Positions 26,914-35,949 of a DNA stretch of 51,611 nucleotides are shown here, piece after piece. This DNA comes from CAZQYC01 sp043746555 (GTDB taxonomy: Bacteria; Pseudomonadota; Gammaproteobacteria; Steroidobacterales; Steroidobacteraceae): contig JAYTQU010000343.1 in assembly GCA_043746555.1 (NCBI GenBank), forward strand, positions 1-51,611. The letters run 5' to 3'. The translations under genes were made by a program, and so were the position numbers. Every line of letters starts with the position of its first letter. The first letter of the stretch is position 1. The notes below the pieces were generated by a model that ran no database searches, was not told where the DNA came from, and saw only the letters and a program-made list of their open reading frames with translations.

Positions 26914-26952
26914 AGATGCTTGTGTTGTAGACGCTTGGTATTGATAAAGTAT

Positions 26953-27026
26953 TGGAGCGGGTGATGGGAATCGAACCCACGTTAGTAGCTTGGGAAGCTA
27001 CAGTTCTACCATTGAACTACACCCGC
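26953..27026 (-). tRNA. tRNA-Gly (anticodon CCC)
   Basis: The minus strand folds into a full cloverleaf: acceptor GCGGGTG/CACCCGC, D-arm GTTC/GAAC, anticodon stem GTAGC/GCTAC with loop TTCCCAA (anticodon CCC, reading GGG), T-arm GTGGG/CCCAT with TTCGATT, discriminator T and an encoded CCA (26953-26955). It is 74 nt including CCA. It stands alone between the membrane protein and the divergent TonB receptor. Confidence 0.97.
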
Positions 27027-27180
27027 GCAGTGGGTCTATTGATCCATTGACGATAAGTATTTTGCCGACGGGCGAATCTTACAGGTTGTGCGTCCAACGC
27101 AGCAACGGCAAACTGCCGCACTATCTTTATAGTCCCCGCCGAAGAGAATGCTCAATCCATCCTTCGCCGACATCGACCGT

Positions 27181-29469
27181 ATGACCGTGCGCCACCCATC
27201 ATCGCGAATCGTATTCCTGTCATCCGTGGCGATCGCGCAATGCTGCGTTGGCGGCTCGGCCAACGCGGATACGGCAAACTCGTTAAGCCCGGTAACGGTC
27301 ATTGGCGTCACCGCGTTACCGGGGTCGTCGGTGCCGCTCGATCGATTGCCGGGGAACAATCAGTCGGCGAGCGCTGCGGATCTAGCAAGTCGCTATACAT
27401 TGGACACCACCGAATTTCTCGCGCGGAAAATGGGCGGCGTATTCACCAGCGATGCGCAAGGCAATCCACTGCAACGCGAATTGCAGGTGCGCGGCTTCGT
27501 CGCATCGCCGCTATTAGGATTGCCGCAAGGTCTTTCCGTTTATCAAGACGGTGTGCGCATCAACGAACCGTTCGGCGATACGGTCGCCTGGGCGCTGATT
27601 CCCGAATTCGCGATTGACGGTATCGACTTGCTTTCCGGATCGAACGCGCTATTCGGTTTGAATACGCTGGGCGGCGCGTTGGTGTTACATACGAAGAATG
27701 GGTTTACACACGATGGCCTTGCCGGCGAAGTCGTTTACGGTTCCGCGCGGCGCTTAACTATCGAGTCGAACGTTGGCGGGACCACTGGCGGCGAGAACGC
27801 CTATTTCATCGGCGCATCGCATTCCGAAGACGACGGCTGGCGGGATTTTTCACCGACGCGCGCAACACAGGTGTTTGCCGATGCGCGTCGTCGCTATGCC
27901 GCTGGAGAGACGAGTCTATCGTTGACGTATGTCGACACCGATTTGATCGGTAATGGACCGGCTCCCGACTCGTTACTCGCTGTCGATCGCCGCGCGATAT
28001 TCACGCGACCGGATCAAACGAAAAATAAATTGTGGCTCATTAGCGCCGGAACAACCTACCGACTCGGCGCGGCATCGCGACTAACCGCGCGTCTTTACGA
28101 ACGCCAAAGCGATATCGCAACGCTCAACGGCGACGAATCGCCCTACGACGAATGCACGACGCCCTTGGCCTTAGTGTGCAACGGCGACAATGAAATCGCG
28201 CTCGATCAACGCGGCAACGCAATCGCATTCACGTCGCAAGTCGATGGTGCGGCATTGAATCGCAGCGTCACCGAACAACTCGGACGCGGCGTTGCGATCC
28301 AATGGACGACGACGTCACCGCTGTACGGACGAGGCAGCTATTTCGCGATAGGGGCCAACATCGATCGCAGTCATGGCAATTTCCAATCGAATACGGAACT
28401 CGGCGCCTTCGATGCAACGCGCGCCGCAATCGGCAGCGGTTTTCTTACCGAGGATTCCGCGGTCGAATTGAGCGCCGCGACGAACAGCGACAGTGTGTTT
28501 TTTAGCGAAACGTGGAGCGCATCGTTACGCACCGCGATAACCTTATCGGGACGTTACTTTCGTCAGTCGGTCGAGCTGCGCGATCAAATCGGAACGGCCC
28601 TCAACGGCAATCATCGATACAGCCGATTCAGCCCGTCCGTTGGCGTGACCCAGCAGTTGCATAATCAAGTGAACGCTTATCTCAGCTATGCCGAATCCAA
28701 TCGCACACCGTCGCCGGTCGAACTTACCTGCGCCAATCCCGACGACCCCTGTCGATTGCCCAATGCATTTCTCTCCGATCCGCCGCTGCGCCAAGTGATC
28801 GCGAAAACCATCGAGATCGGTCTACGCGGCAACTGGACCGGCGGCCGCTGGCATCTCGGCGCATTCGATACCGCCAATCGCGACGACATTATCTTCGTCA
28901 GCGCTGGCGCACTTACCAATGAAGGTTACTTCAAGAATGTGAAAGCCACTGAACGCCAAGGCGTCGAAGTATTGTTGAACGGCAAGACGGCTAAACATTT
29001 TAGCTGGTCATTCAGTTACACATTTTTGGACGCGACGTTTCAAGACGATCTGCAAATCGCCAGCGCCAATCATCCGTTGGCCGTGAATGGCGAAATAAGC
29101 GTACGACGCGGCGATCGACTACCGAGTACGCCGCGTCATCTTCTCAAACTCGGGTTCGATTGGACCTTGGGAGATTGGACTGCGGCAGTCGATGCGCACT
29201 ATGCATCGAGTCAGTATGCGCGCGGCGACGAAGCGAATTTGTTAACACCCTTATCGTCGTTTGTCGTCGCCAACGCTCAAGTTCGCCATCGATTGTCAAC
29301 TTCCGCATCGCTCACCCTCAGCGTACAAAACATTTTCAATCGCGACTACGCAACTTTTGCGACACTCGGTCAATCCGGCGATGTGCTTAAAACGCCGCCG
29401 ACACTCGAACGCTTTAGTACGCCGGCGGCGCCACGTAGCATGTGGCTGTCGGTAAATATTGGACACTAA
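27181..29469 (+). CDS. TonB-dependent outer-membrane receptor
   Basis: About 762 aa. From ATG 27181 there is a normal signal peptide (MTVRHPSSRIVFLSSVAIAQ, then CCVGGSANA); ATG 27148 is also in frame but gives an unusually long N-terminus. After the signal, SPVTVIGVTALPGSS may hold the TonB box. The plug domain shows FLARKMGGVFTSDAQGNP, LQVRGF, GVRINEPFGDTVAW and GSNALFGLNTLGGAL, followed by a 22-strand-type barrel with many aromatic strands; the last strand ends SMWLSVNIGH rather than the usual terminal Phe. It imports a large ligand across the outer membrane with TonB energy. Substrate unknown: there is no siderophore, B12 or sugar gene nearby. trmB starts two bases after its stop. Confidence 0.92.
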   Translation: MTVRHPSSRIVFLSSVAIAQCCVGGSANADTANSLSPVTVIGVTALPGSSVPLDRLPGNNQSASAADLASRYTLDTTEFLARKMGGVFTSDAQGNPLQRELQVRGFVASPLLGLPQGLSVYQDGVRINEPFGDTVAWALIPEFAIDGIDLLSGSNALFGLNTLGGALVLHTKNGFTHDGLAGEVVYGSARRLTIESNVGGTTGGENAYFIGASHSEDDGWRDFSPTRATQVFADARRRYAAGETSLSLTYVDTDLIGNGPAPDSLLAVDRRAIFTRPDQTKNKLWLISAGTTYRLGAASRLTARLYERQSDIATLNGDESPYDECTTPLALVCNGDNEIALDQRGNAIAFTSQVDGAALNRSVTEQLGRGVAIQWTTTSPLYGRGSYFAIGANIDRSHGNFQSNTELGAFDATRAAIGSGFLTEDSAVELSAATNSDSVFFSETWSASLRTAITLSGRYFRQSVELRDQIGTALNGNHRYSRFSPSVGVTQQLHNQVNAYLSYAESNRTPSPVELTCANPDDPCRLPNAFLSDPPLRQVIAKTIEIGLRGNWTGGRWHLGAFDTANRDDIIFVSAGALTNEGYFKNVKATERQGVEVLLNGKTAKHFSWSFSYTFLDATFQDDLQIASANHPLAVNGEISVRRGDRLPSTPRHLLKLGFDWTLGDWTAAVDAHYASSQYARGDEANLLTPLSSFVVANAQVRHRLSTSASLTLSVQNIFNRDYATFATLGQSGDVLKTPPTLERFSTPAAPRSMWLSVNIGH

Positions 29470-29471
29470 AC

Positions 29472-30233
29472 ATGACGGACCGCGACACCCCCAGTGCAAC
29501 AACAAGTCCACCAAATGAATTGCCGTCGCCTCGGCATCGCCGCATCCGTAGTTTCGTGATTCGCGCTGGGCGCATGACTACCGGCCAGGAACGCGCGTGG
29601 CGCGAGTTATGGCCGCAATACGGCATCGAGTTCACCGGCGAGGCGATCGATCTCGATAAATTATTCGGTCGATGTGCACCGCGAGTGGCGGAGATCGGCT
29701 TCGGTACCGGCGATGCGTTGTTCGCGTACGCCCGGCAACATCCCGAACACGACTGCTTGGGAATCGAAGTGCATCCGCCCGGTGTCGGACACTTATTGCT
29801 CAAGATCGAAGCTGGCGGACTTAGCAACGTACGCGCGATGCGTCATGACGCGGTGGAAGTGTTGTCGCAAGCATTGCCACCCGCTTGCTTGGACGAAGTA
29901 CACATCTTTTTTCCCGATCCATGGCACAAGAAGCGTCATCACAAACGACGCTTGATTCAGAAATCGTTTGTCGATCTTCTTGCGCGCGTCGTCAAACCAA
30001 ACGGCATCGTAAAGCTTGCCACCGATTGGCAACATTATGCGGAGCAAATACTCGCCGTATTCGACGCGCACGCCGACTTCGACAATCTTGCATCATTGAA
30101 CGCCGACAACCCTGAGTCGTCATCGGGGTTTACCGCAAGGCTAAAGCATCGACCGCTCACACGCTTTGAACGTCGCGGTCATCGCTTGGGTCACGGCGTG
30201 TGGGATATGGCGTTTCGTCGGCGCGCACTGTAA
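29472..30233 (+). CDS. trmB: tRNA (guanine-N7-)-methyltransferase TrmB
   Basis: A 253-aa SAM-dependent methyltransferase that makes m7G46 in the variable loop of tRNAs. It shows the SAM site EIGFGTGDALFAYA, the acidic second motif GIEVHPPGVG, the family signature FFPDPWHKKRHHKRRLIQ, and the C-terminal TRFERRGHRLGHGVWDM. The start ATG 29472 lies two bases after the TonB receptor stop, with only a weak GGA, so translation is probably coupled. An N-terminal tail of about 30 residues rich in Ser and Pro precedes RRIRSFVIRAGRMT, where the family normally begins. A tRNA gene lies 2.4 kb upstream, which is probably chance. Confidence 0.95.
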   Translation: MTDRDTPSATTSPPNELPSPRHRRIRSFVIRAGRMTTGQERAWRELWPQYGIEFTGEAIDLDKLFGRCAPRVAEIGFGTGDALFAYARQHPEHDCLGIEVHPPGVGHLLLKIEAGGLSNVRAMRHDAVEVLSQALPPACLDEVHIFFPDPWHKKRHHKRRLIQKSFVDLLARVVKPNGIVKLATDWQHYAEQILAVFDAHADFDNLASLNADNPESSSGFTARLKHRPLTRFERRGHRLGHGVWDMAFRRRAL

Positions 30234-30415
30234 TTCGCGCGTAACAATTTCGTTTTAGCTTGGATACGTTCTCGCAGTGCGCCAATTGAACTTCGGCGCA
30301 TTCTCATAATGATGCTTTGCGGAATTTTTACTACTTGCGCGCATGCTCAATGAGGGCTAAAAGAGAAGCGTAAGAGCACAAACATTTTGGAGCGCGATTG
30401 CGCAGCGGAGGCATC

Positions 30416-30757
30416 ATGCAAACACCGACGCCCATCGTCGGAGACTGGTACAGCGGTCCCTCGGGCGAACTCTTTGAAGTAGTTGCGATCGACGATGACG
30501 ATCGCACCATTGAAATTCAGTACTTCGACGGCACGCTCGAAGAATACGAACTGGACACTTGGAATGCGCAGAGCATTAGCGAAGCCGACCCACCGGAAGA
30601 TTGGACCGGTTCGGTGGATGTCGATCAAGAAGACTACGACGTCGATGCCGAAACACCGCACAATGCCGCGTGGTCGGCGCCCAGCGAATTTTTTGACCGT
30701 AGCGAATCGAGCGGCTTCTCCGAAGTTGCAATCGGAACGGTCGATCGCTTCCGCTAA
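30416..30757 (+). CDS. Small acidic protein (DUF6763-like)
   Basis: A 113-aa, strongly acidic protein starting at ATG 30416 behind GGAGG with short spacing. It reads MQTPTPIVGDWYSGPSGELF with EVVAIDDDDRTIEIQYFDG after it, and then a run of Asp/Glu-rich sequence, similar to the small gammaproteobacterial proteins labelled DUF6763; I give that name with moderate confidence only. No function is known. No signal peptide or membrane segment is present. Its TAA (30755-30757) overlaps the TAG of the convergent Rieske gene (30754-30756), so the genes share two bases of their stop codons. Confidence 0.8.
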   Translation: MQTPTPIVGDWYSGPSGELFEVVAIDDDDRTIEIQYFDGTLEEYELDTWNAQSISEADPPEDWTGSVDVDQEDYDVDAETPHNAAWSAPSEFFDRSESSGFSEVAIGTVDRFR

Positions 30758-31134
30758 GCTAATTGTTTAGCAAGCGCATCCGGATCGTCTGCAAGCATGA
30801 CGTAGTCGTGCTCGATGCGTATCGCAATGGAGCGCAATGCAGCGCCTGTGCACGGACCGGCGACACACAATCCCGTTGAGATATCGAAGCGCGCGCCGTG
30901 CGAGCGACACATCAACAGCGTTTGATCGCTTGTCAAAAATTCGTTCGCAGTCAAATTGAGCGGATGTCCTGCGTGCGGACAGCGATTGAGATAGCCAAAT
31001 ACTCCCGCGCCCTTGCGCACTACAAATCCTCGCAGCGGCCAATCGCCCGAACCGATCGTGAAGGCGCGCGCACCGGGATCGGAAATTTCGGCAACGCGAC
31101 AGATGACCCGAGAGGTGTCAATCGTGCGGTTCAC
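30754..31134 (-). CDS. Rieske [2Fe-2S] domain protein
   Basis: A 126-aa protein with both Rieske cluster-binding boxes: CPHAGHPLNL and CRSHGARFDISTGLC, giving Cys-X-His and Cys-X2-His ligands. It is a stand-alone ferredoxin-like Rieske protein (NirD/BphA3 size class), so an electron carrier or small redox subunit. I chose GTG 31134 because it overlaps the permease stop as GTGA; codons further upstream are inside the permease tail. No oxygenase or reductase partner lies nearby, so its redox partner is unknown. Its product is probably coupled to the AmpG-like permease upstream. Confidence 0.88.
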   Translation of the reverse strand: MNRTIDTSRVICRVAEISDPGARAFTIGSGDWPLRGFVVRKGAGVFGYLNRCPHAGHPLNLTANEFLTSDQTLLMCRSHGARFDISTGLCVAGPCTGAALRSIAIRIEHDYVMLADDPDALAKQLA

Positions 31135-32549
31135 GAGCCGCTTGTAGCTGTTGTTGTTGTCGTTGTCGTCACTGGGGCGATCGCCGCCGGTGCATCGGAT
31201 TGTTTCGACAACCAATAAAGAAATAGTACCGCCGGAATCCCGAGGCTTGCCGTGTAAACGAAGAACGCGCTATAGCCGACTGCATCCACTACGAAGCCGG
31301 ACAATCCTTCGAGAATTTTTCCAGGCAGCGCGTAGATAGAGGAGAACAGCGCATATTGCGTCGCCGTGTAGCGCGTGTTGGTGATGCCCGACAAAAATGC
31401 AATCAATGCGGTACCGGCAATGCCGTAAGCCAGATTGTCGAATGCATTCACGGCAGCGAGTCCGATCAACGTCGGCTCCGTCGTTTGCGCCAAGAGCGCG
31501 AATCCGGTATTCGATGCAATCATCAAGCCGCTTCCTACCAATAGCACCTTGCGCACGCCGAATTTTGCGATCAACAAGCCGCCAACTAATACCCCGACCA
31601 TCCCGACCGGTAGACCGATCGCCTTAACAAACGTGCTGATTTGCTCAAGCGTGTAACCGTGATCGATGTAGAAGGGATTAGCCATCGTGCCGAGCGTAAA
31701 TTCCGGGAGTCGAAAGCATCCCATAAAGAGAATTGCGACGATCGCGACGCTAACTCGGAATCGAGAACAAAATTCCACCAGTGGACAGATCACCGCTGCA
31801 ATAAAGTGTTCGCCGACATTGCGCAAATGATTCGGCCAATGAGCCTTGCGTTCCAGCCATTCGATCACACGAGCTTCACGCTTCACGGTTTCGGTTGATA
31901 TGGCGAAGATCGGTTCGGGCGCGAGCAAAGTTGTCGCAATGCCGATCAACGCAAACCCCGCCATTACCGAATAGCTAATAAACCATCCGTAGTGTCCGGC
32001 GATACCGAGCGCACCCGCTCCGCCGGTAATCAGCGCCGCGCGATAACCGAGTTGATAGGCTGCCGCCATCGCGCCTTGCATGTTCACCGGCGCCGATTCG
32101 ATACGCCACGCGTCGAGCGCAATGTCCTGAGTTGCGGCACTGAACGCCAGCAACAGCGCGCCGATTGCAATGTGACGAAGTCCCACGGCCGGATGGCTGA
32201 GCGCAATATTCAGCAAGCAGACGGTAATGCCGATTTGAGCGACCAACATCCAACTGCGTCGCCGTCCCAACCACGCATGCAGCAATGGAATTTTCAAGCG
32301 ATCGACTATCGGCGACCACAACACCTTGATGGTGTACATCAGACCGACCCACGCCATCATGCCGATGGTGCTGCGTTCAATTCCCTCCTGACGAAGCCAA
32401 GCCGACAAGGTTTGGAAGATGAGATAAAAGGGTAGACCCGCGGAAAATCCAAAAAACAACATGAACAGAACGCGCGGTTGACGATACACCGACAGCGCTT
32501 GCAGCCACGTGGCGCGTTGCGGCTTCGATGGAGGAATAATCTCGGTCAA
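31131..32549 (-). CDS. AmpG-like MFS transporter (muropeptide permease family)
   Basis: A 472-aa major facilitator with about 12-14 membrane segments. The opening LFMLFFGFSAGLPFYLIFQT, SAWLRQEGI, VLWSPIVDRLKIP and the ATQDIALDAWRIE motif match AmpG permeases, which import anhydro-muropeptides from the periplasm for cell-wall recycling and beta-lactamase signalling. The tail ends in seven consecutive Thr codons (about 31143-31170), an unusual low-complexity end. The start is TTG 32549; an in-frame stop three codons upstream excludes a longer form, and the Shine-Dalgarno is weak. It is divergent from pyrE and overlaps the Rieske gene. Substrate assignment rests on family only. Confidence 0.85.
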   Translation of the reverse strand: MTEIIPPSKPQRATWLQALSVYRQPRVLFMLFFGFSAGLPFYLIFQTLSAWLRQEGIERSTIGMMAWVGLMYTIKVLWSPIVDRLKIPLLHAWLGRRRSWMLVAQIGITVCLLNIALSHPAVGLRHIAIGALLLAFSAATQDIALDAWRIESAPVNMQGAMAAAYQLGYRAALITGGAGALGIAGHYGWFISYSVMAGFALIGIATTLLAPEPIFAISTETVKREARVIEWLERKAHWPNHLRNVGEHFIAAVICPLVEFCSRFRVSVAIVAILFMGCFRLPEFTLGTMANPFYIDHGYTLEQISTFVKAIGLPVGMVGVLVGGLLIAKFGVRKVLLVGSGLMIASNTGFALLAQTTEPTLIGLAAVNAFDNLAYGIAGTALIAFLSGITNTRYTATQYALFSSIYALPGKILEGLSGFVVDAVGYSAFFVYTASLGIPAVLFLYWLSKQSDAPAAIAPVTTTTTTTATSGS

Positions 32550-32595
32550 CGGTAGTCAACCAATATGGCGGCGGCCGGTGTGATTCCACATGCTT

Positions 32596-32623
32596 TTGTC
32601 ATTATCATGGCGAGCAGTATAAC
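32596..32623 (+). promoter_or_regulatory. Candidate sigma-70 promoter for pyrE
   Basis: TTGTCA (32596-32601), a 16-base spacer, and TATAAC (32618-32623), each five of six bases from consensus, 20 bases before the pyrE GTG. It lies in the 94-base gap to the divergent permease. Assignment is by sequence only. Confidence 0.45.
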
Positions 32624-32643
32624 TTCTATAGGAATCGGAAATA

Positions 32644-33300
32644 GTGCCCCAAGCCATTGCAATCTCCTTCGTCGAGTTGTGCCTTGAACTGGGCGTTCTG
32701 CGCTTCGGCGAATTCAAATTGAAGTCGGGACGATTGAGTCCGTATTTTTTCAACTCAGGTCTCTTCAATACCGGGCGCGCCATTGCCGAGTTGGGACGTT
32801 TCTATGCGCAAGCCGTAATCGATTCGAAGTTTCAATTCGATATGCTTTTCGGCCCCGCTTACAAGGGCATCCCGTTGGTCGCCACCACGGCAGTCGCGTT
32901 GGCAGATCATCACGCTCTAGATTTACCTTGGGCTTTTAATCGCAAGGAAACCAAAGCGCATGGCGAGGGAGGCAATATTGTCGGCGCGCCACTCAAAGGC
33001 CGAGTATTAATCGTCGACGATGTGATTACCGCAGGAACTGCGATTCGCGAATCCATCGACATCATTCGCGCGGCCGGCGCCGAACCGGTCGGCGTGGTGC
33101 TGGCGTTGGATCGCCAAGAACGCGGCAATGGAGCGCTTTCCGCCGTGCAAGAAGTGCAACAGGTCTATCGACTACCGGTGACGAGCATTCTAAAACTCGA
33201 TGGACTCATTACGCATTTGGCGACGAATGCGAACCAGGACAATAAATTGTTGGACGCGATAAAGCAGTATCGCGCCGATTGGGGAATCCGAATCGATTAA
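32644..33300 (+). CDS. pyrE: Orotate phosphoribosyltransferase PyrE
   Basis: A 218-aa enzyme that joins orotate and PRPP to make OMP in pyrimidine synthesis. Signatures: LKSGRLSPYFFNSGLFNTG (orotate site), FGPAYKGIPL, FNRKETKAHGEGG (flexible loop) and the PRPP-binding VLIVDDVITAGTAI. Length matches the gammaproteobacterial enzyme. The start is GTG 32644 with GGAA about nine bases upstream. A promoter candidate precedes it, and no other pyrimidine genes are near. Confidence 0.96.
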   Translation: MPQAIAISFVELCLELGVLRFGEFKLKSGRLSPYFFNSGLFNTGRAIAELGRFYAQAVIDSKFQFDMLFGPAYKGIPLVATTAVALADHHALDLPWAFNRKETKAHGEGGNIVGAPLKGRVLIVDDVITAGTAIRESIDIIRAAGAEPVGVVLALDRQERGNGALSAVQEVQQVYRLPVTSILKLDGLITHLATNANQDNKLLDAIKQYRADWGIRID

Positions 33301-33381
33301 CGGCTAATTTGCACGGGAAACCTTGGGTTTGACGGCGGTCTGGCGCAAAATAGATTTCTTTATCGCATTCGCAGGCATCGC

Positions 33382-34008
33382 ATGAATCTCATTATTCGAA
33401 TTGCGTTACTGACGTCGCTGCTGGTTGCGAGCCAGTCATCGTTCGCCGCGGCGTCTTTCTATCGCTGCAAAGATGCACAAGGAAAGGTACGTTATGCGAG
33501 CAGCATGCCGGTGGAATGCCAAGGTCGCGACACCGAAGTGCTGAACGAGAAGGGCAACGTGATCGACACCATCGAAAGCCCACAGACCAAAGCGATATCG
33601 GATGCGCGCGAAGCCGAAGACGCGCAACGGCTGAAAGCGCGTAACGATCAAATGCAGCGCGATCACGTGCTGATGGAAACCTATCTTGCCGTCGCGGATA
33701 TTGAGCGCTTACGCGATCAACGACTCGACCTACTCGAAGCGCAATTGAAGATTGCCGAACAACACATCGGAACTTTGCAAGATCGTCTCAAACAGCTGAC
33801 TGAGCAATCCGCTCGCTTTAAGCCGTACAACGATGCGCCGAGTGCACCGCCGTTGCCCGATCACATCGCCGAAGCGTTAGTCATTACCGTAAAGAGTATC
33901 GCCGTGGATCGCGAGACGATGCAGATCAAGAAAGACGAGCAGACCGAACTGACCGCCAACTTCGCACGCGACATCAAACGCTTCAAAGAATTAAAATCGC
34001 TGCAGTAG
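33382..34008 (+). CDS. Secreted DUF4124 domain protein with coiled coil
   Basis: A 208-aa protein with a signal peptide (MNLIIRIALLTSLLVASQSS, then FAAA as the likely cleavage site) and a DUF4124 motif, FYRCKDAQGKVRYAS, right after it. The rest is a charged coiled coil (about residues 70-150), including DIERLRDQRLDLLEAQLKIA, with an extended Pro-rich gap and another helical part. DUF4124 is common in periplasmic proteins of Gammaproteobacteria and has no known catalytic role. It follows pyrE by 81 bases in the same direction and converges on dut, 13 bases away. Periplasmic location is inferred. Confidence 0.85.
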   Translation: MNLIIRIALLTSLLVASQSSFAAASFYRCKDAQGKVRYASSMPVECQGRDTEVLNEKGNVIDTIESPQTKAISDAREAEDAQRLKARNDQMQRDHVLMETYLAVADIERLRDQRLDLLEAQLKIAEQHIGTLQDRLKQLTEQSARFKPYNDAPSAPPLPDHIAEALVITVKSIAVDRETMQIKKDEQTELTANFARDIKRFKELKSLQ

Positions 34009-34021
34009 GCTAATTCATTAG

Positions 34022-34477
34022 CTACTTTGTTCCGGAGCTGCCGAAGCCATCGGCACCGCGATCGGTGGCGATGAATTCATCGACAACGTCGAATTCCACC
34101 TGCGCCACGGGTATGACCACCAACTGGGCAATGCGTTCGCCGGGTTGGATCGTGAACGCGGTTTGGCCGCGATTCCACATCGACACCAACACCTGACCTT
34201 GATAGTCGGAGTCGATCAATCCGACTAAATTACCTAGCACGATACCGTGCTTGTGTCCGAGCCCGGATCTAGGCAACACAATAGCCGCGTAACCGGGATC
34301 AGCCAAATAGATCGCAATTCCCGAAGGAAGGAGCTGTGTTTCTCCAGGACGCAATTCGAGCGGCTCGCCGATACATGCGCGCAGATCGACGCCGGCCGAT
34401 CCGTCGGTCGCATGTTGAGGCAATGGAAATTCAGCGCCAATACGCTTGTCGAGCACTTTGACTTGTAGTTTTCGCAA
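34022..34477 (-). CDS. dut: Deoxyuridine 5'-triphosphate nucleotidohydrolase Dut
   Basis: A 151-aa trimeric dUTPase that converts dUTP to dUMP, keeping uracil out of DNA. All five motifs are visible: GSAGVDLRAC, PRSGLGHKHG, NLVGLIDSDYQGQ, RIAQLVV and the Gly-rich C-terminal RGADGFGSSG. The start is TTG 34477: the protein aligns from its first residue with E. coli Dut (VKVLDKRIGAEFPLP) and an in-frame stop lies just upstream. It sits 83 bases after coaBC on the same strand, the usual gammaproteobacterial coaBC-dut pair. Confidence 0.96.
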   Translation of the reverse strand: MRKLQVKVLDKRIGAEFPLPQHATDGSAGVDLRACIGEPLELRPGETQLLPSGIAIYLADPGYAAIVLPRSGLGHKHGIVLGNLVGLIDSDYQGQVLVSMWNRGQTAFTIQPGERIAQLVVIPVAQVEFDVVDEFIATDRGADGFGSSGTK

Positions 34478-34560
34478 TTTACTTTACTCGGTGGTTTTGT
34501 TCGGCTGAGAACGCAGAGATCGCATCGCGTGACGCGACGGATTCAGCACGTTTATCAATT

Positions 34561-35775
34561 CTACTTCTGTGCGCGAAATCGTGCGGCGATCAATGCGATG
34601 AGTTGCCTTGCCAGCAAAGTCTTCGACACTAACGGCAATTCGACTTTAGCGCCATCCCGACAGTAAACCGTGAGCGCGTTGTCGTCTTTATCGAACGCCA
34701 ATCCATCGCCGACTTTATTCGCGGCAATCATGTCGAGATTTTTCGATGCGAGTTTTTCGAGCGCGTTTTTTTCGACGTTCTCGGTCTCGGCCGCAAAGCC
34801 GACGAGAAAGGGATGGCTGGCCGCACGCGCCACCGTCGCCAACACATCGGGAGTCCGCGCTAACGGCAATGTCAGCGCGTCTTGCGTCTTCTTTATCTTT
34901 TCGCGCGATGCCGACGCCGCTTTGTAGTCCGACACGGCGGCTGCCGCGACGAAGATATTCGCGCCGATCAGATGTGTGCGCACGGCATCGAGCATTTGTT
35001 CGGCCGTTTCGACGTTGACGACGATCATGCCGGTCGGCGGGGCTAGTCCCACCGGCCCGGTCACCAATACAACTTTCGCGCCGGCATCGCGCGCTGCTTG
35101 CGCTACCGCGTAGCCCATCTTCCCCGAACTGCGATTGCTGATGTAGCGCACCGGATCGATGCGTTCACGCGTTGGGCCGGCGGTGACCACCACTGTCAAT
35201 CCTTTCAGTAGATTCGCGACCGCGACATTTGCCGACACCGCATCGGCTATCTCTTGCGGCTCCAACATTCGGCCCGGGCCGACTTCGCCACACGCCTGTT
35301 CGCCGCTTCCGGGACCTAAGATACGAACGCCGCGTTCTTCCAGGATTCGAATATTCGCTTGCGTCGCGTCGTTGAGCCACATGACCTGATTCATCGCAGG
35401 CGCGACCGTAATCGGCGCAGTGGTTGCAAGACACAATGTGCTGAGCAAGTCATCGGCAAACCCATGCGCAAGACGAGCTAAAAAATCGGCGCTCGCCGGC
35501 GCGATAACAATCTCATCCGCCCAGCGCGCGAGTTCGATGTGTCCCATTGCGGCTTCGGCATTGGCATCCCACAAATCGTTGCGCACCGGCTGGCCCGATA
35601 CCGCCTGCAATGAAGTCGCTGTCACAAACTGACTTGCGCTTTGCGTCATCACCACTTGCACTTGGGCGCCTCGCTGGCGCAATCGACGCACCAAATCGGG
35701 AGTCTTATAGGCCGCGATACCGCCGGTCACGCCTAGTAGAATCTTGCGCTCGGGGGGAGCTTTTGAAGTTGTCAT
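34561..35775 (-). CDS. coaBC: Bifunctional phosphopantothenoylcysteine decarboxylase/synthetase CoaBC
   Basis: A 404-aa two-domain enzyme of coenzyme A synthesis. The CoaC half (about 1-190) shows ILLGVTGGIAAYK, the catalytic His in MGHIELARWAD, PAMNQVMW and the active-site Cys in GEQACGEVGPGRM. The CoaB half has ISNRSSGKMGYAVAQ and AAVSDYK, then PLARTPDVL. It ligates cysteine to phosphopantothenate using CTP and then decarboxylates the product to phosphopantetheine (FMN-dependent). The last CoA pathway enzyme but one, coaD, is also in this window. ATG 35775 has a weak Shine-Dalgarno. It is divergent from radC and leads into dut. Confidence 0.96.
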   Translation of the reverse strand: MTTSKAPPERKILLGVTGGIAAYKTPDLVRRLRQRGAQVQVVMTQSASQFVTATSLQAVSGQPVRNDLWDANAEAAMGHIELARWADEIVIAPASADFLARLAHGFADDLLSTLCLATTAPITVAPAMNQVMWLNDATQANIRILEERGVRILGPGSGEQACGEVGPGRMLEPQEIADAVSANVAVANLLKGLTVVVTAGPTRERIDPVRYISNRSSGKMGYAVAQAARDAGAKVVLVTGPVGLAPPTGMIVVNVETAEQMLDAVRTHLIGANIFVAAAAVSDYKAASASREKIKKTQDALTLPLARTPDVLATVARAASHPFLVGFAAETENVEKNALEKLASKNLDMIAANKVGDGLAFDKDDNALTVYCRDGAKVELPLVSKTLLARQLIALIAARFRAQK

Positions 35776-35949
35776 GGCGGTGAATTATGGCTGTGGGCCC
35801 GACACTCGGCAAACAATCAGTAGTCATGATGATCGCCACGAGTGGTATAGGCGTTCATTTCTCTACAAACACCTCGGCATTTGCGCTACTTGGCAACCAC
35901 AACGAGGACAGATTATGGCGATCTGAGTTTTGATCTTGGGAGACAGCAG

